A stretch of 61,362 nt of DNA from Clostridia bacterium. GTDB taxonomy: Bacteria; Bacillota; Clostridia; Christensenellales; CAG-314. Below, piece after piece: positions 18,001 to 27,141 of the stretch. The first letter of the stretch is position 1. Every line of letters starts with the position of its first letter. The notes under the pieces were generated by a model that saw only the letters and a list, made by a program, of their open reading frames with translations, had not been told where the DNA came from and did not search any database. The DNA lies in the NCBI GenBank assembly GCA_028698585.1, contig JAQVWG010000001.1:184200-245561 (forward strand), written 5' to 3'. A program made the translations under genes and the position numbers.

Positions 18001-20772
18001 CTACAGGTATGGCAACAACTACCTCTAAATGAGCAAAAAGGGCTCTACGCAACAGATAACAGCGCAGCAGTCAACATAACGACTTCTATGCTCAATCCTG
18101 CCAACTTGGGCAGTGATTACATACTACAAAGGGATATACAGCTTTGTCAAACACTGGTGTTTAGGAATGGTTCTCACGCAGATAGTTTCTACGCACTATT
18201 AAGCTGGGCAGTAAGTGCCACTAATCATACTATTCAGGTTAGAGATATTGTCAGTGAGGACATAATAGCCCAAATAGGAGCACTCGCAGACGTCTATTCT
18301 GATGGATTGACATATCTAGGCACCGAAGAACAGAGTGCAATACTCGCTGTCGTTCAAACCATGCTAAGTGACACAACAGGCGCTTATGATACGTTTATCA
18401 ATAGTGTGTGGGGCGCAACGGGTGGTGTGCCAGACGGCAACCTAGTACTGGATGACGCTTACATCGTTGACGCAGTTGACCTAGCAGAATTGCAAGATAT
18501 AGTTGAAAATACTACATTTACACTGAACAACTGGTCCGGATTTATTGACTGGGCAACTAGGACAAGCACTATTGGAGTTCGTGTAGGATTTGTTACTCTG
18601 CAAGTTGGTCACCATATTGATGACGTTGTTCCGGGTACGGTTAAGGCAGGTGGCACCCATGTGCGCCACGACATTCAATCAGTGATATCGCCTGGCAATT
18701 ATCCAGTGTCAGTTTATAGTTGGTTCTGGAGTATTAGTTACACCACTAACGAGCCTGACGTTATCAAATCATGCTTAATGGGTTATGCAAGCGGATTAGT
18801 GATGTATCATGCACTGGCAGGTGCAGCCTGGGACTACGTCGTTGCTAATGCCTCTAACTATTCAACAGCCATTACCGTTGCTTCTAATGGCGACATCACT
18901 GTAGTCGACAGCGGGCTTTTCGCTACGGCAGTGCAGAACAGAATCAAGTCGTTGATTGTAGATCAATACAGCAGATTGATTGGCTGGGCAACGAGTACGT
19001 CAAGTAGCACCCAGACGGCACGTGATATTGTTGGCTCATATATGGACGGAGTGTCGTATATGACTAATCTTCCCGACGGCAAGAGTACTATATCTATTGA
19101 TGAAGCCAACGCTATCAATAGTTTCTGCCAGTCTAATGGAATCAGTGGATATCAAACAGCATGGAATGGTCTGTTCGACAATGAAAGCAAGTCTACGTAT
19201 ATAGCAAGTGCAGAGGATATGGACAACATCTTGCTCGCTTATCCTACTCACGCATACTATTACACGGGCGTAGATACTGCCAATGCAGTCCAATACTCCA
19301 TAATGAGATATGATGATGTTCAACAGAGTTATGTTGCATATCTGGGTATAGATTACTTGAGTTCTGTAACCGATATGAATAATCAATTGACTGCTGACAA
19401 TGTAAATAAGTTCTACTACTATAACGGGTCCACTTCATCTCCATATACCAATGACCACGTTTACAGAGTAACGTACAATAGTGGTTCTTATGCAATGTAC
19501 GATATGGGCACTTTGGCTTCGGTACAAGGAAATGGAATGTACATAACCATTCCGTTATCTACTCAATCATCAATGGATGCCAATGCAGTTGCAGGCAACC
19601 TTGGGGTAGTCTATAAGTACACAGGTACCACCACAACAACAGGCAATATATATGAGAACGGCCAGTATTATGTGATAGCCTATGACGAAATGCAATCTAT
19701 TTACCGTGCAGTCAAAGTAGCTACAGTCAGTGACCATTTGGTTGTTGATTACTTCGGCTATATCAAGTTCACAGGTGGGTCATCAGGTAATTACACTAAC
19801 AACGTTATCTATAAGATATTGCGCTCTTACGACTCTATTAATAATCGCTACATCAACCAGTACATCATGGCATCTGCTCAGGTAAACGAGTTCAAGAGTG
19901 GCGCTAGGGAGAGTATTAATGATTACGTCTCTGGGATACTTGACACAGGCTCTCAAGAAGAGTTGTTACTGCTAGAAGACGCATACTTGAATGGTGAACA
20001 ACTTACTGACCTTTACTATCCCTATCTACTCAATCTAGATAGTACAACAACGGGTATGAATTACTTCGTCAACCTTAGAAGGCTTACATTAGCTGGCTCG
20101 AGTTCGGAAATGAGGATGTTTTCTAATGCCCCTAAAGCCAAATACTTTTTTAACGCTCTGACAACACACAACATTCAACTGCAAGTGTTGGAAATGGTTT
20201 ACTGTAATTTGACAGATATATCAACGCTGGGTTCACTGGTCAATTTGACACATTTAGACCTGAGTAATAACGCTGATATATCCAACATTAGTTCTATTAG
20301 CGATTTGAGTGTTGAGAATCTGGCTTATCTTGATATATATGGGCTCAATATAGACTTCAATGTAGAACAGCCCAAGTTGGCAAACGTTTACTTCGCATAC
20401 TATGAAGAACATGGTCAGTACCCCAGTATATACTATGCTGACAGTAGTTCAATTAAACAACTATATAGCACCACGCTAACACAGGAGCAAATCAACATCC
20501 TAACCAGTCTATTCTATCTCAAGGAAATAGGCACAATCAACGCACCCCGTATGTATCTAACACAGACAGTTTATGTGTCTGCTACTGAGTATTACACTAT
20601 AACTTGGACGGTGGTCAGTGGTAACGTTACAATCAACTCAGCTGGTGCTAACTGGTACATTGTTAACGGCAGTTACGGTGGTGCAACATCATACGCAGTT
20701 GTAAGGGCAAGTATAACGGACATCAATAGCTACACATACCACAGAGATTTTTTGGTATCACTTGGTAGCTAA
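15067..20772 (+). CDS. Giant secreted repeat protein with aBig-like, WA-repeat, LRR and C-terminal domains
   Basis: About 1901 residues. A basic N-terminus and a hydrophobic segment ending PVFA form a signal peptide. An atrophied bacterial Ig-like domain lies at about 430-500 (FLPTALKQYNCSIVWTSSN). Residues about 710-1370 contain five imperfect repeats beginning LIxWAxSxS (near 715, 832, 1042, 1158, 1302), most followed by an S-x-(D/E)E helix and a GY..Y...W segment. Residues about 1382-1604 hold four YYYTG...Y-NG..Y-V units. Leucine-rich repeats lie at about 1700-1765, and a beta-rich domain ends the protein. No LPXTG anchor is present. It is the first gene behind riboswitch 1. ATG at 15067 follows AGAGG; a TTG three bases earlier is less likely. 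Probably an adhesin or matrix protein; the ligand is unknown. Confidence 0.8.
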   Translation: MTKQMRNKRILIALLSALLLMIVFITPVFAILFSSMVPIDSTLNYHAISAGTTTFSVEEVAQQDLVYTQAGQRIDVDITLANAQTGGIYHHYYGIKVDSATSTGLENAILVYMDGIYMGVLSDLCPIIDNVSIEGIIDRDYYILPNETLTKTLSFELHIGADASYFDTKICGISITSYAQTTNVQKLIFVGNEDEFASAIDDINLSDTQSKTLVLTSNITLTADYVLTKPCIIDLFGNELSFGEHTITLNQSGKVTLTSSRDIFAQTTDSGTGGFVLNRADSTQNDILTQGAILDMVAQTFIYSTVTTKYTPAQLYADRVTLNAYSITGARELIAQRLVSNYSNGIASTSSVDIFDGMTYYRLDTANMTITTDGSANYTVANGILTTATLSHTSINTLLIGSTSVEFKIIGTGNDTTMATILANELKHIPNNQLADVSYDLFLPTALKQYNCSIVWTSSNQESVSNTGKLSNTANGVITLTATIRINDEVFIQHFVFTAIRQNNETRFLYLLARMNPRYLSEIYDAEGSVDSLPIVDLNYNSAVPSNTPLDYRTIFAVDDLGIYGFEYSIDPAYYYVVLDDEDSNGYVNDIYLNQVTFQVYAQLNVKGYFSDTATWGTDAEESYSGSVGIVIELGQNTQLQDSVFSYIQTQLDTVDILQNIIDTRIADGMLNEKGDFVMPASYMGFNTEYSIPTILNRLNSLVVAKNAGAEDTYYTSLIGWAMSASSNVSASTIVNASQLNNSADVNLVNDGNEDISIDEETVILSYLLKNGYYSAIAEWGNYVESNGNRSIAGDAANGIISSVSSLMTVRQWLDNIVLAYNGNVADNDYNLLIDWAIGSTAGIRVEDIEGLVVTIPSMYQPVSNTYISDGLNAVSTAEQEIILWYCDSQGYNSYAYYWTSEVVDHSRSLNTDVYIISIDAEHLYIQDTLVPIDVTVQLASLEGSTGRETRGLFVNTPGAIHNDTNGFNVMEVFNSVKLQVWQQLPLNEQKGLYATDNSAAVNITTSMLNPANLGSDYILQRDIQLCQTLVFRNGSHADSFYALLSWAVSATNHTIQVRDIVSEDIIAQIGALADVYSDGLTYLGTEEQSAILAVVQTMLSDTTGAYDTFINSVWGATGGVPDGNLVLDDAYIVDAVDLAELQDIVENTTFTLNNWSGFIDWATRTSTIGVRVGFVTLQVGHHIDDVVPGTVKAGGTHVRHDIQSVISPGNYPVSVYSWFWSISYTTNEPDVIKSCLMGYASGLVMYHALAGAAWDYVVANASNYSTAITVASNGDITVVDSGLFATAVQNRIKSLIVDQYSRLIGWATSTSSSTQTARDIVGSYMDGVSYMTNLPDGKSTISIDEANAINSFCQSNGISGYQTAWNGLFDNESKSTYIASAEDMDNILLAYPTHAYYYTGVDTANAVQYSIMRYDDVQQSYVAYLGIDYLSSVTDMNNQLTADNVNKFYYYNGSTSSPYTNDHVYRVTYNSGSYAMYDMGTLASVQGNGMYITIPLSTQSSMDANAVAGNLGVVYKYTGTTTTTGNIYENGQYYVIAYDEMQSIYRAVKVATVSDHLVVDYFGYIKFTGGSSGNYTNNVIYKILRSYDSINNRYINQYIMASAQVNEFKSGARESINDYVSGILDTGSQEELLLLEDAYLNGEQLTDLYYPYLLNLDSTTTGMNYFVNLRRLTLAGSSSEMRMFSNAPKAKYFFNALTTHNIQLQVLEMVYCNLTDISTLGSLVNLTHLDLSNNADISNISSISDLSVENLAYLDIYGLNIDFNVEQPKLANVYFAYYEEHGQYPSIYYADSSSIKQLYSTTLTQEQINILTSLFYLKEIGTINAPRMYLTQTVYVSATEYYTITWTVVSGNVTINSAGANWYIVNGSYGGATSYAVVRASITDINSYTYHRDFLVSLGS

Positions 20773-20794
20773 TTATTACGCAGTGGGAGACTTA

Positions 20795-23700
20795 ATGAAA
20801 AACAGATTATTTGTACTAATATCAATAATTGTAGTTCTGGCACTCTTTGCATGTAGCGGAGTGATGTCTTCCTATGCTTATTTTACTACCAGTAATGTTA
20901 ATACTACAATTAATACACCCGCTAACAACGGCGATGTAACTAATGTGATTGCTATTTCTAACGAAATCGAATTGATGTACTATACTAAGGACAGAGTGTA
21001 CAATAGCGTAGATAATGTCAGTACAACTACACAGGTCAATAGACAGACATTACGATTGACTGCAGATATTATGCTCACGAGCGACGTCATAATCACTGCA
21101 GACTGTCATATAGATTTAGCAGGTTACTCCATCATTACTAATGGTCACGATGTTAACATTAATCACGGATATGCCGGCAGTGTACTGATTTCGGCAGGCA
21201 GTCGTACAGATGGTGTCAACACAGTAATAGGTGCGATTGTGTTGTCTAACGAAACGGACAGTGTTATCGTATGTACGCCTAACGCAGTAGTTGTGCCCGA
21301 CTTCTCCTTTACTGCACTAGGATTTACGTTTGCCAATGGTACTTCAAGTTGTAATCCTGCCATGGAGGACTTTACAGATTATTTCAAGATTGTTCAGACA
21401 AGCCATTATTATGTGGCCAACTTGGCATTCTATATGATATCTAGCGTATTACAGACTGATGCTAATTTCGACAATACATACCTAGACTACAATGAACTAA
21501 ACCAATACTTTACTGCAGATGAGGATATGGACGGTAATGCTGATAATACGGACTTCAGTCAACTCAATTATCATGCTGAACATACCCAATGCAGTCTTAA
21601 TCACCCAGCAGGCGCAACAGCGCCATATAACTGCTATTATGTCCAAAATGATATAGATTTGCCCTACCATATATTTTGTTATGACGTAGACATAGAGTAC
21701 GTATCATCGCAAGACAGTGTATTATCCAGCAGTGGCAACGTAACTACCAATGCTAGTGCAGTGCAGAACGTAACTCTAACAGCTATATTATCCGTAGGCA
21801 GTAATACGTACACCAAAGATTATTTAATTCACGTTATCGATTCCACTGACTCCAATGCATTGGCTAATGTCGGCAAGAGTATTATGCTGGAACACTTATC
21901 CAAGTATTACGTGGAGTTAGATGATAATAACGACAGTGTAATTGATTTCTACGGATACGCATTCGCCGGAGAAGTGATGTTGCCCAAGTACAATAGCGCA
22001 TTACAGTCACAAGGCGCAACCTATACTTATCAATCTTATTCTGCAGGTAGCCCCAACACACTACTGGATTCTACAGACAACATTTCTGTCGATACATTAG
22101 TATCTACTGTGGGACACTTTAGACAGGAGACCGGCGCAGACAATGGATATATCATAGTGCCTAATATAGCCATAGACTACTTAGTGTTCACTTGTACGGT
22201 TGAAGGCGTGACAGTTACCAGCGATTACTTACCCGTAAGGGGTAGCTCTGTCAGCATCATTCAAGACAATACTACCATAGCGCAGAATATCGTTAGCCAA
22301 TGGTACGGTCAGCAGATTACTATACGTAATTCGCTCAGCGCATATTCTCGAAACGGATATAGTTACGAGGTGCTTAAATCAGATGTAACTGCCTATGCAT
22401 CAAGGAACGTAACATCTGTCTCTTATGTGCTGGTCAACAATACTGACAACGTGTATGCAATTGATAACAGTAATTTCCTATATGTTCAAGCAGGATATCA
22501 GCCCAATATAACCCAGACTGTCTTTGTTAATGCTACATTCGTATTTACTGAGAATAACATTGACACAGCAGTAACGATTACAATACCCGTTGTATATGAT
22601 GACAGTAATGCCGGTGGTGAAACACAGATTAACAGATTCTTGCCCTACTACGTGTTCTTCAACCGTATGTTCGAGGCTTACACCAATCAACACACTTACA
22701 CTACATACGAAATGCCACTCTCCTACGCATCGGGCAACCCTGTTGTATGTTTTGATATAACTGACATTGACGACAATAGTGACAACGGTCTTAATGCTAT
22801 AACAATGCAACTGTACTACGGCGGTTCGGTCAAAACGACGCTTGACCTCGGCTCAGAGAGTAGTTATACGACTGTATTCGATAATTATCTCAACAGCAAT
22901 TCATTAACACTAAGTGCGCTTACTGCATACGGCGATGCTAAGTGGATTATTAACATTAATACAGACAAAATCAGCGACATTAACAACAAGATTAGATTAC
23001 AGTACAACTATAAGTTCTACGATAATGGCGCCTACACTAATGAGTGGCAACTGTATAATGATTATGGTAGCGACTTCATACTGCCGGGCATACTGAGGTG
23101 CGTGTATAAGGACGGTACAACAACAACGACTGGTGGTGCTGGTATCCAAATGCCCGATGTAACACTATATACATGGTGTTATGGGGTATATTGTATAAGT
23201 TATGATACATATTTATATAATCAGGATTATGCAGACACATTCATAGAAACGGACTGGCTGACTAGGGAGATATCACTAATCAACAACTCCAACAATAATA
23301 TGGGTATATCTAACTATAAAGGTGTTGAATACCTAGATAATGTTATTGCACTAGACCTGTCTAGGACAGACACCAGTGTTACTGTTGTAACAGCTGATGC
23401 AGCCCAGTACATAGGTGGCATGGAAGCACTCGAAGTGTTAGATATGAGTGGTAACGCTCTATGTGACGCACCCGGTGGTGGTAATGCAGGATTTCCGGGG
23501 ACAGACAACGGGTTCATTGCTGACTTGGCTGGTTTACCCAATCTTATTACACTTGACCTGTCCAACAACAGCATATACTCATTTGGCGATTTGCAAGACT
23601 TGACCACGCTTAAGAGTCTATACGTGTACGGCAACTCGCACCAATCTAATATAGGTTGGGAAACAGTAGATGATCTGCTAACTGACCTCGTCAACTACAT

Positions 23701-24121
23701 CTACGGTTCAGAAGGCGTAACCAATATGTCAACGTACCAGTCTATGTATGCCAACTATGGCACTAAGGTGTACTACATCAATGAATTAACTTATTTTCAG
23801 GGTGGTACATCAAGCAGTGATTACACTCGCATGAGAAATATAGAGTATCAAGAGATACTTCCAGAGGGCATCAGCATAACTACATGCTATGCTAATCTGA
23901 GCACCAATCCAGATGATTATGGTATCTCTTCACCTACAGGCACAATAAGGAATAGGGGAATCACATTCAGTTACGAAGGCGACGCAACCACTTCGACCAG
24001 ATTCTATATGACATACTCCTATGAGATAGAGTTACAGAATGGCTCATTCACGTGGGAAACAGGGTGGTACACAGTATCAATGCAGGCTAGATTCGATATC
24101 GAGAGGATAACTGCCACATAG
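20795..24121 (+). CDS. Large secreted LRR protein with SipW-type signal peptide
   Basis: About 1108 residues. The N-terminus is MKNRLFVLIS..., then a hydrophobic stretch and YAYFTTSN, close to the YAYF(S/T) cleavage region of SipW-dependent exported proteins. A pectate-lyase-like or beta-rich segment follows (TLRLTADIMLTSDVIITADC, also resembled in the preceding protein). An aBig-like domain (about 290-360) and other beta domains come next. Near residues 870-950 are leucine-rich repeats (LEVLDMSGNAL, LITLDLSNNSIYSF). GGGAGA precedes the ATG at 20795, 22 bases after the upstream stop, so it is co-transcribed. It shares architecture with the upstream giant protein. No cell-wall anchor motif is visible. 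Inferred surface or matrix protein. Confidence 0.78.
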   Translation: MKNRLFVLISIIVVLALFACSGVMSSYAYFTTSNVNTTINTPANNGDVTNVIAISNEIELMYYTKDRVYNSVDNVSTTTQVNRQTLRLTADIMLTSDVIITADCHIDLAGYSIITNGHDVNINHGYAGSVLISAGSRTDGVNTVIGAIVLSNETDSVIVCTPNAVVVPDFSFTALGFTFANGTSSCNPAMEDFTDYFKIVQTSHYYVANLAFYMISSVLQTDANFDNTYLDYNELNQYFTADEDMDGNADNTDFSQLNYHAEHTQCSLNHPAGATAPYNCYYVQNDIDLPYHIFCYDVDIEYVSSQDSVLSSSGNVTTNASAVQNVTLTAILSVGSNTYTKDYLIHVIDSTDSNALANVGKSIMLEHLSKYYVELDDNNDSVIDFYGYAFAGEVMLPKYNSALQSQGATYTYQSYSAGSPNTLLDSTDNISVDTLVSTVGHFRQETGADNGYIIVPNIAIDYLVFTCTVEGVTVTSDYLPVRGSSVSIIQDNTTIAQNIVSQWYGQQITIRNSLSAYSRNGYSYEVLKSDVTAYASRNVTSVSYVLVNNTDNVYAIDNSNFLYVQAGYQPNITQTVFVNATFVFTENNIDTAVTITIPVVYDDSNAGGETQINRFLPYYVFFNRMFEAYTNQHTYTTYEMPLSYASGNPVVCFDITDIDDNSDNGLNAITMQLYYGGSVKTTLDLGSESSYTTVFDNYLNSNSLTLSALTAYGDAKWIININTDKISDINNKIRLQYNYKFYDNGAYTNEWQLYNDYGSDFILPGILRCVYKDGTTTTTGGAGIQMPDVTLYTWCYGVYCISYDTYLYNQDYADTFIETDWLTREISLINNSNNNMGISNYKGVEYLDNVIALDLSRTDTSVTVVTADAAQYIGGMEALEVLDMSGNALCDAPGGGNAGFPGTDNGFIADLAGLPNLITLDLSNNSIYSFGDLQDLTTLKSLYVYGNSHQSNIGWETVDDLLTDLVNYIYGSEGVTNMSTYQSMYANYGTKVYYINELTYFQGGTSSSDYTRMRNIEYQEILPEGISITTCYANLSTNPDDYGISSPTGTIRNRGITFSYEGDATTSTRFYMTYSYEIELQNGSFTWETGWYTVSMQARFDIERITAT

Positions 24122-24222
24122 CTGACAAGATAGACATGGCGATGTTGATAAGAGAGTCAGCCAGATTCACTTATAATAATAGCAATTAACTCACAGTCAA
24201 CTAAATCTTAATGAAGGTAACA

Positions 24223-25650
24223 ATGATTAATAACACATCTGCACAACTTAATTCCAGTCTAGATGCTCAAGCAGTGGTCGCAACGCCTGCTGTTAAGACC
24301 TACAACTCAGTTGGCGTAAGCAATAAGATTAAACTCATTCAGTGTTTAATCGGCATTCTGTGTTCATTACTTGTCCTTGTTAGTGTTTGCTTTGCGTGGT
24401 TTGCCAACAAAACTATGATAGATGCTGACGCTGTCAGTATCATTACTAATTCGCCCAGTATCAAAGTAGGCGATGACAGTAATACAATTGTTACCATAGC
24501 GACATTTAGTGGTGACGGTGAATCAGTAGTTGTCAATTACTATCGCCAGAACCAGGCAGGCTACTGTCTGTGCGACAATAATGGTAACTACATGGACAGT
24601 AATGGTCTAATAACTACCAATCCGGCCAACTACGTGTCATTAGTCACCAATGCCGATATGAACAATTATAGTAACACTTTGACAGTGGTACGCAGAATAG
24701 CAGATGGTGATACTATCAGCACTACAGTGTTCTACTATAAACAATTCACTGACGGTAAATATTACCTATGGCACATACCAACTGACGGTTCGCAAGGATA
24801 TTATTGCAACGAGGGTGGCGAGCCAATTCAGGATTCTGCGAGCTATATGCCCATTGTATTGGCAGGATTGTTGCCGGGGGGAACACTAGATTTCTACATA
24901 CCATTAACATCGTCCATTAGTGCAGTCTATAATTATGATGTTAATATGGTCGGGATACAAGGAGATAACTTCAAGAGATACGAAAACGCAACCAATATCA
25001 GTTCTGTTAGCGCTATGTATCAGTTACTCTATTCTGCAGACTTATCTATTGTGGGCAATTATTATAAATATTCGGGTTCACCTAATGAAGACTTCGGTAC
25101 TAACGATGTGTATTACTTGTCATATAACAGTGCAACTGCCCAAAAATACTTCGAAGCGCTGGGTAGCATTGACATCAGTTATGCAGTATCATCCTTAGAT
25201 GATATGGATAATGCTGTCACTTCAGCAACAATAGGTGACATACTGCATTACAACGGAGTAGACGGCACAACTGTAGGAGGACTGGTATGTGAGAACACAC
25301 ACGCATATAGAGTGCTGAGTTCTAATAATATTGAGGATTTAGGAGTAAACGAGTATAGTATCCTCGGTTGTTATAGAATGAACAACACAACCACAGTAAA
25401 CGGCGAGATAGTAGAGGGCGAAGATATATGGTTGGCTACGTATGACGGCAGTATGGCAAGCACCTCTATCACTTTCATTGATAACGCTCTGTGGGACGCC
25501 ACAGAATGCAGGACTATGACAATACAGTTTCGTATTACTCTGGATACCACTCAACTAGGTATACTGGGCAACTCCTTTGTTAACGTACTATCCGAAAAAA
25601 CGTTTAAGATAAAGGGTATATATATAGTAGTAGATGAGGTGAACGTATGA
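24223..25650 (+). CDS. Secreted protein with SipW-type signal peptide and YxYxG repeats
   Basis: 475 residues. An unusually long 35-40-residue N-terminal stretch precedes the hydrophobic core, which ends SVCFAWFANKT, the FAWF form of a SipW-dependent signal. The mature part is beta-rich. It contains segments such as YYKYSGSPNEDFGTNDVYY and LHYNGVDGT...ENTHAYRV that match the YYYTG...Y-NG..Y-V units of the giant protein. A DMDN segment occurs in both proteins. I chose ATG 24223 because AAGG sits six bases before it; an in-frame ATG at 24211 lacks a site. Third gene behind riboswitch 1, ending in an ATGA overlap with the next gene. Confidence 0.78.
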   Translation: MINNTSAQLNSSLDAQAVVATPAVKTYNSVGVSNKIKLIQCLIGILCSLLVLVSVCFAWFANKTMIDADAVSIITNSPSIKVGDDSNTIVTIATFSGDGESVVVNYYRQNQAGYCLCDNNGNYMDSNGLITTNPANYVSLVTNADMNNYSNTLTVVRRIADGDTISTTVFYYKQFTDGKYYLWHIPTDGSQGYYCNEGGEPIQDSASYMPIVLAGLLPGGTLDFYIPLTSSISAVYNYDVNMVGIQGDNFKRYENATNISSVSAMYQLLYSADLSIVGNYYKYSGSPNEDFGTNDVYYLSYNSATAQKYFEALGSIDISYAVSSLDDMDNAVTSATIGDILHYNGVDGTTVGGLVCENTHAYRVLSSNNIEDLGVNEYSILGCYRMNNTTTVNGEIVEGEDIWLATYDGSMASTSITFIDNALWDATECRTMTIQFRITLDTTQLGILGNSFVNVLSEKTFKIKGIYIVVDEVNV

Positions 25651-26471
25651 GATTATTTAGTCAAAAGAGCAAGTTAATTATCTCTATAGTTGCACTGATT
25701 GTAGCCGTTGCATTGATGTGTACTGTCACTTTCGCATGGTTTACCATAGTGGCATCAACTGGCGAAGTGTCCTTCGTTGTAGCACGTATCAATTCCAAGA
25801 TAAGTCTATATAAAGCGTTAGATAATAACTATGATGGCATACCAAACTTTGGCATTGACGCCAACGAGCCAATAGGGACGCCAGAACACTTCCAATATAC
25901 TATTATTGACTCCAGTCAGGCAGTGGCTGAGAGCGCAGCCAATATCAACATGAATATGGAATTGACTAATCTGCAACCCACGCAGATACACATATTCAAG
26001 ATATACATTATCAATAACAGTGAGGCAAGCAACACAATAAGAATGGTATTTAGTGGATATGATGTCCATAATTACCCTAATAATTCGACATCCAATACCT
26101 ATACAAGTAGCGATTTTGATAATTTTATTGATTGTCTGTCATTAATTAGCGTGCGAGTAGGACAGGACAATAATGGCAATATAGTATATGGCGATAAGAT
26201 ATATCTAGGCAACACAATATTTACTGATGATAGCGGTAATAAAGTGTGTAATTTGACAATTATGTCTGGCGTTGATATAGCCAGCATACTACAGCCTAGT
26301 CAAAACAAAATGAATATATATTTGCGTTTCGAGGTGGAAACGCTAGATAGTCTAACCGCATCTGTCATCGACGGTGGCGCAGGAATGACAATGACTAACC
26401 AAGAGTATCAGGAGTATCAAGGAAGAAGTTTCGTCCTGCCTCTACTAAAGGTTTACCTCGAGATTGACTAG
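25647..26471 (+). CDS. Small secreted protein with SipW-type signal peptide
   Basis: 274 residues. MRLFSQKSK, a hydrophobic helix and VTFAWFTIVA make a SipW-dependent signal. The mature domain (strands such as AVAESAANINMNMELTNLQP and IHIFKIYIINNSE) has the look of a TasA/camelysin-like beta-sandwich, but I cannot assign a named family with certainty. It begins in the ATGA overlap at 25647 with GAGGTG upstream, so it is translationally coupled to its neighbour. Last gene of the riboswitch 1 unit. Its last ~35 codons are tandemly duplicated downstream. Probable minor fibre or anchor subunit, by context only. Confidence 0.75.
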   Translation: MRLFSQKSKLIISIVALIVAVALMCTVTFAWFTIVASTGEVSFVVARINSKISLYKALDNNYDGIPNFGIDANEPIGTPEHFQYTIIDSSQAVAESAANINMNMELTNLQPTQIHIFKIYIINNSEASNTIRMVFSGYDVHNYPNNSTSNTYTSSDFDNFIDCLSLISVRVGQDNNGNIVYGDKIYLGNTIFTDDSGNKVCNLTIMSGVDIASILQPSQNKMNIYLRFEVETLDSLTASVIDGGAGMTMTNQEYQEYQGRSFVLPLLKVYLEID

Positions 26472-26711
26472 AGAGTCTACCACGCCTGTCATCGACGGTG
26501 GCGCAGGACTGACAATGACTAACCAAAAGAGTATCAGGAGTATCAAGGAAGAGGTTTCGTTCTGCATCTACTAAAGGTTTACCTCGAGATTGACTAGAGA
26601 GTCTACCACGCCTATCATCGATGGTGGCGCAGGACTGACAATGACTAACCAAAAGAGTATCAAGGAAGGGGTTCGTTCTACATCTACTAAAGGTTTACCT
26701 CGAGATTGACT
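26365..26711 (+). repeat. Three-copy tandem repeat of the 3' end of the preceding gene
   Basis: TCATCGACGGTGGCGCAGG starts copies at 26365 (in the gene), 26489 and 26615; units are 124-126 bases. Each includes the coding tail through GAGATTGACTA. Copies 2 and 3 have small indels that break the reading frame and lack a start, so they are not genes. They are very similar to the parent, so the duplication is fairly recent. Confidence 0.96.
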
Positions 26712-26812
26712 ACCATAGAATATAGTGAAATCAAGTGAAGCAACACACAATGTACCGCGAGGTGTTGCCAGCATTTTTGTAAAAAAAATGGATATTTTTT
26801 TTCAAAAAAGTA

Positions 26813-26841
26813 TTGACAACTAAACATACATGTGATATTAT
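26813..26841 (+). promoter_or_regulatory. Strong promoter of riboswitch leader 2
   Basis: TTGACA (26813-26818), 17 bases, TATTAT (26836-26841), preceded by an A/T-rich UP-like stretch (runs of A and T at 26780-26810). Transcription should start near 26848. Confidence 0.92.
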
Positions 26842-26862
26842 ACACTTGATAAAATATATCAA

Positions 26863-26928
26863 GGGCAAACTTATCGCAAGGTAAGGACGCAAAACTATAG
26901 GGGCTTGTAATATAGCCAGCCAGTTGCT
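26863..26928 (+). promoter_or_regulatory. Type I cyclic di-GMP riboswitch aptamer 2 (GEMM-I)
   Basis: GGGCAAA, hairpin CTTATC-GCAA-GGTAAG with GNRA loop, GGACGCAAAAC, TATAGGGGCTTG...GCCAGCCAG and closing TTGC match GEMM-I. One core base differs from the usual GACGCAAAGC. The closing strand abuts terminator 1 (26926-), the same layout as the first riboswitch, again predicting c-di-GMP-dependent readthrough. It controls the WLEG-motif protein genes. Confidence 0.92.
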
Positions 26929-26960
26929 ATTATAACACCAGTGTTATAATGGCTTTTTTA
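26926..26960 (+). terminator. Leader 2, terminator 1
   Basis: GCTATTATAACAC-CA-GTGTTATAATGGC, a 13-bp stem with one G-T pair and a 2-base loop, then TTTTTTATTTT. Confidence 0.93.
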
Positions 26961-26984
26961 TTTTAGTACATACTTGATTAAGAG

Positions 26985-27031
26985 AGTCATACAGACAGGG
27001 AAAGATAATTCTTGTTTGTGTGGCTTGTTTA
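26985..27031 (+). other. Leader 2 hairpin without a strong T run
   Basis: AGTCATACAGACA pairs with TGTTTGTGTGGCT over 13 bp with three G-T pairs. It is followed only by TGTTTAATG, so it may be a weak terminator, a decayed one or an RNA-stability element. Confidence 0.6.
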
Positions 27032-27062
27032 ATGTAAAGGGTATGTAGCACCAAGATTAAGG

Positions 27063-27115
27063 AAGTCACTAACCGCAGGAAGAATGATGAACGTATCTGT
27101 GCAGTGACTTTTTTT
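27063..27115 (+). terminator. Leader 2, terminator 2
   Basis: AAGTCACT...AGTGACTT stem with a 32-base loop, followed by TTTTTTT. Confidence 0.82.
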
Positions 27116-27141
27116 GATTAGTAGGGTGTAACTGAGTTGAG

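Noticed and set aside
20762-20794. Earlier start for the second surface protein
   Set aside because: It would begin inside the preceding gene. GGGAGA is spaced for the ATG at 20795, which directly precedes a proper signal peptide.
26365-26711. CRISPR-like array
   Set aside because: Direct repeats are contiguous units of ~125 bases without distinct spacers, clearly derived from the adjacent gene, and no cas genes are present. The same applies to 12426-12725 and 61028-61362.
26395-26774. Minus-strand open frames over the 124-base repeats
   Set aside because: They arise from the duplicated tail of the plus-strand gene; no ribosome-binding site or family resemblance.
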